This document shows positions 33,364 to 33,787 of a stretch of DNA of 33,787 bases, one piece after another. The stretch comes from Candidatus Iainarchaeum sp. (GTDB taxonomy: Archaea > Iainarchaeota > Iainarchaeia > Iainarchaeales > DTGL01), in the NCBI GenBank assembly GCA_026396995.1, contig JAPLVS010000075.1, positions 1 through 33,787 on the forward strand. Reading direction: 5' to 3'. The translations under genes and the position numbers were made by a program. Below the pieces are notes generated by a model that was not told the DNA's origin, ran no database searches, and worked only from the letters and a program-made list of their open reading frames with translations. Numbering within the stretch: position 1 is the stretch's first letter; the number at the start of each line of letters is the position of its first letter.

Positions 33364-33787
33364 TTATTCGATTTTATCGTGTTTTTTTAAATTGTGTTTC
33401 GCGCAAAGTATTTGAATATTTTCTGTTTTTAGTGAAGTGCCACCTTTTGAAAACGGTAACACATGGTCAAAGTGAAGGTTGGTGGTGCTCCCGCACTTTA
33501 CACATCGCCCTTTGTCTCTTTTCCATACTTCGAGTTTTACGTTGGAAGGGATAAGGCGAGTGTGGTCTAAATGAGTAATCTCCTCTATTTCTGGCTCTTT
33601 TTCATCGATAAGTTCTAATCTAAATTTGAAGACTTTTCTTGCATTGCTTTCTTCTTGCCATGCGTCGATTAGTTTGAATAATCCGTTATATACCCAAATG
33701 CCTGATTTAATTTTTTCATACACGCGAACTAATTCTGGGGTTTCATCGTTTTGTTTATGCTTCATAGCTGCATTGAAAAATAAGCCA
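33364..33787 (-). CDS. HNH endonuclease, probably the C-terminal part of an SRA-HNH protein, cut by the window edge
   Basis: The track shows 133 residues from ATG 33765, but the frame stays open to the right edge (upstream codons read GLFFNAA). The C-terminal half is a zinc-type HNH nuclease: EVWKRDKGRCVKCGS, then LHFDHVLPFSKGGTS and ENIQILCAKHNLKKH. The N-terminal half (ELVRVYEKIKSGIWVYNGLF, then KLIDAW and ARKVFKFRLEL) looks like the end of an SRA/YDG domain, a base-flipping fold that reads modified cytosine. The real gene therefore probably starts outside the window. SRA-HNH proteins are modification-dependent restriction enzymes. It lies 85 nt upstream of the MazG-like gene on the same strand, completing a defence-like cluster. 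Confidence 0.75.
   Translation of the reverse strand, partial: GLFFNAAMKHKQNDETPELVRVYEKIKSGIWVYNGLFKLIDAWQEESNARKVFKFRLELIDEKEPEIEEITHLDHTRLIPSNVKLEVWKRDKGRCVKCGSTTNLHFDHVLPFSKGGTSLKTENIQILCAKHNLKKHDKIE

Overview
The window reads as a DPANN-type archaeal chromosome, possibly Diapherotrites or Micrarchaeota-like; the phylum is my inference. The evidence for archaea is an archaeal-style AlaRS with an N-terminal zinc module, a 16S-tRNA-Ala-23S operon with a bulge-helix-bulge processing stem, an archaeal RNase P RNA, and TATA boxes 25-30 nt upstream of many start codons (leaderless transcription). The 16S 3' end (ending GATCACCTCCT) allows Shine-Dalgarno use, and a few genes carry a matching GGTGAT.

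Left part (0-22.7 kb, higher GC, almost all minus strand). It is dominated by exported proteins. Three are paralogous type-I membrane surface proteins with Thr-Pro linkers, an Ig/FN3-like stalk, one C-terminal transmembrane segment and a charged cytoplasmic tail (68-1867, 3307-5628, 9672-11690). A plus-strand membrane protein carries an EF-hand and a dockerin-like module (1960-3273). A very large secreted subtilase (12472-17235) is translationally coupled to a small membrane-anchored protein. A DUF3160 lipoprotein and a small Cys-containing membrane protein complete the set. Interspersed are alaS, the RNase P RNA gene (missed by ORF calling), a PIN/RHH toxin-antitoxin pair, a winged-helix regulator with a palindromic operator, unknown soluble proteins, and a methyltransferase next to the rRNA operon.

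Central part (22.8-28.14 kb). The rRNA operon runs on the minus strand: promoter at about 28.13 kb, leader, 16S, tRNA-Ala(UGC), 23S. No 5S gene follows. Long inverted repeats flank 16S and 23S. A 27-bp direct repeat, one copy of which overlaps the outer arm of the 23S processing stem, brackets the methyltransferase gene.

Right part (28.2-33.8 kb, visibly more AT-rich). This looks like accessory DNA. It holds an unlisted 34-codon Cys-rich ORF divergent from the rRNA promoter, DUF5678 plus retropepsin-like protease genes, a promoterless membrane-protein remnant, a free-standing LAGLIDADG endonuclease with Myb-like repeats, and a small unknown protein. It ends in a defence-like cluster: a PD-(D/E)xK/DUF2075 helicase, a MazG-like NTP pyrophosphohydrolase, and an SRA/HNH-like nuclease running off the right edge.

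All family assignments are from motif reading without database searches.
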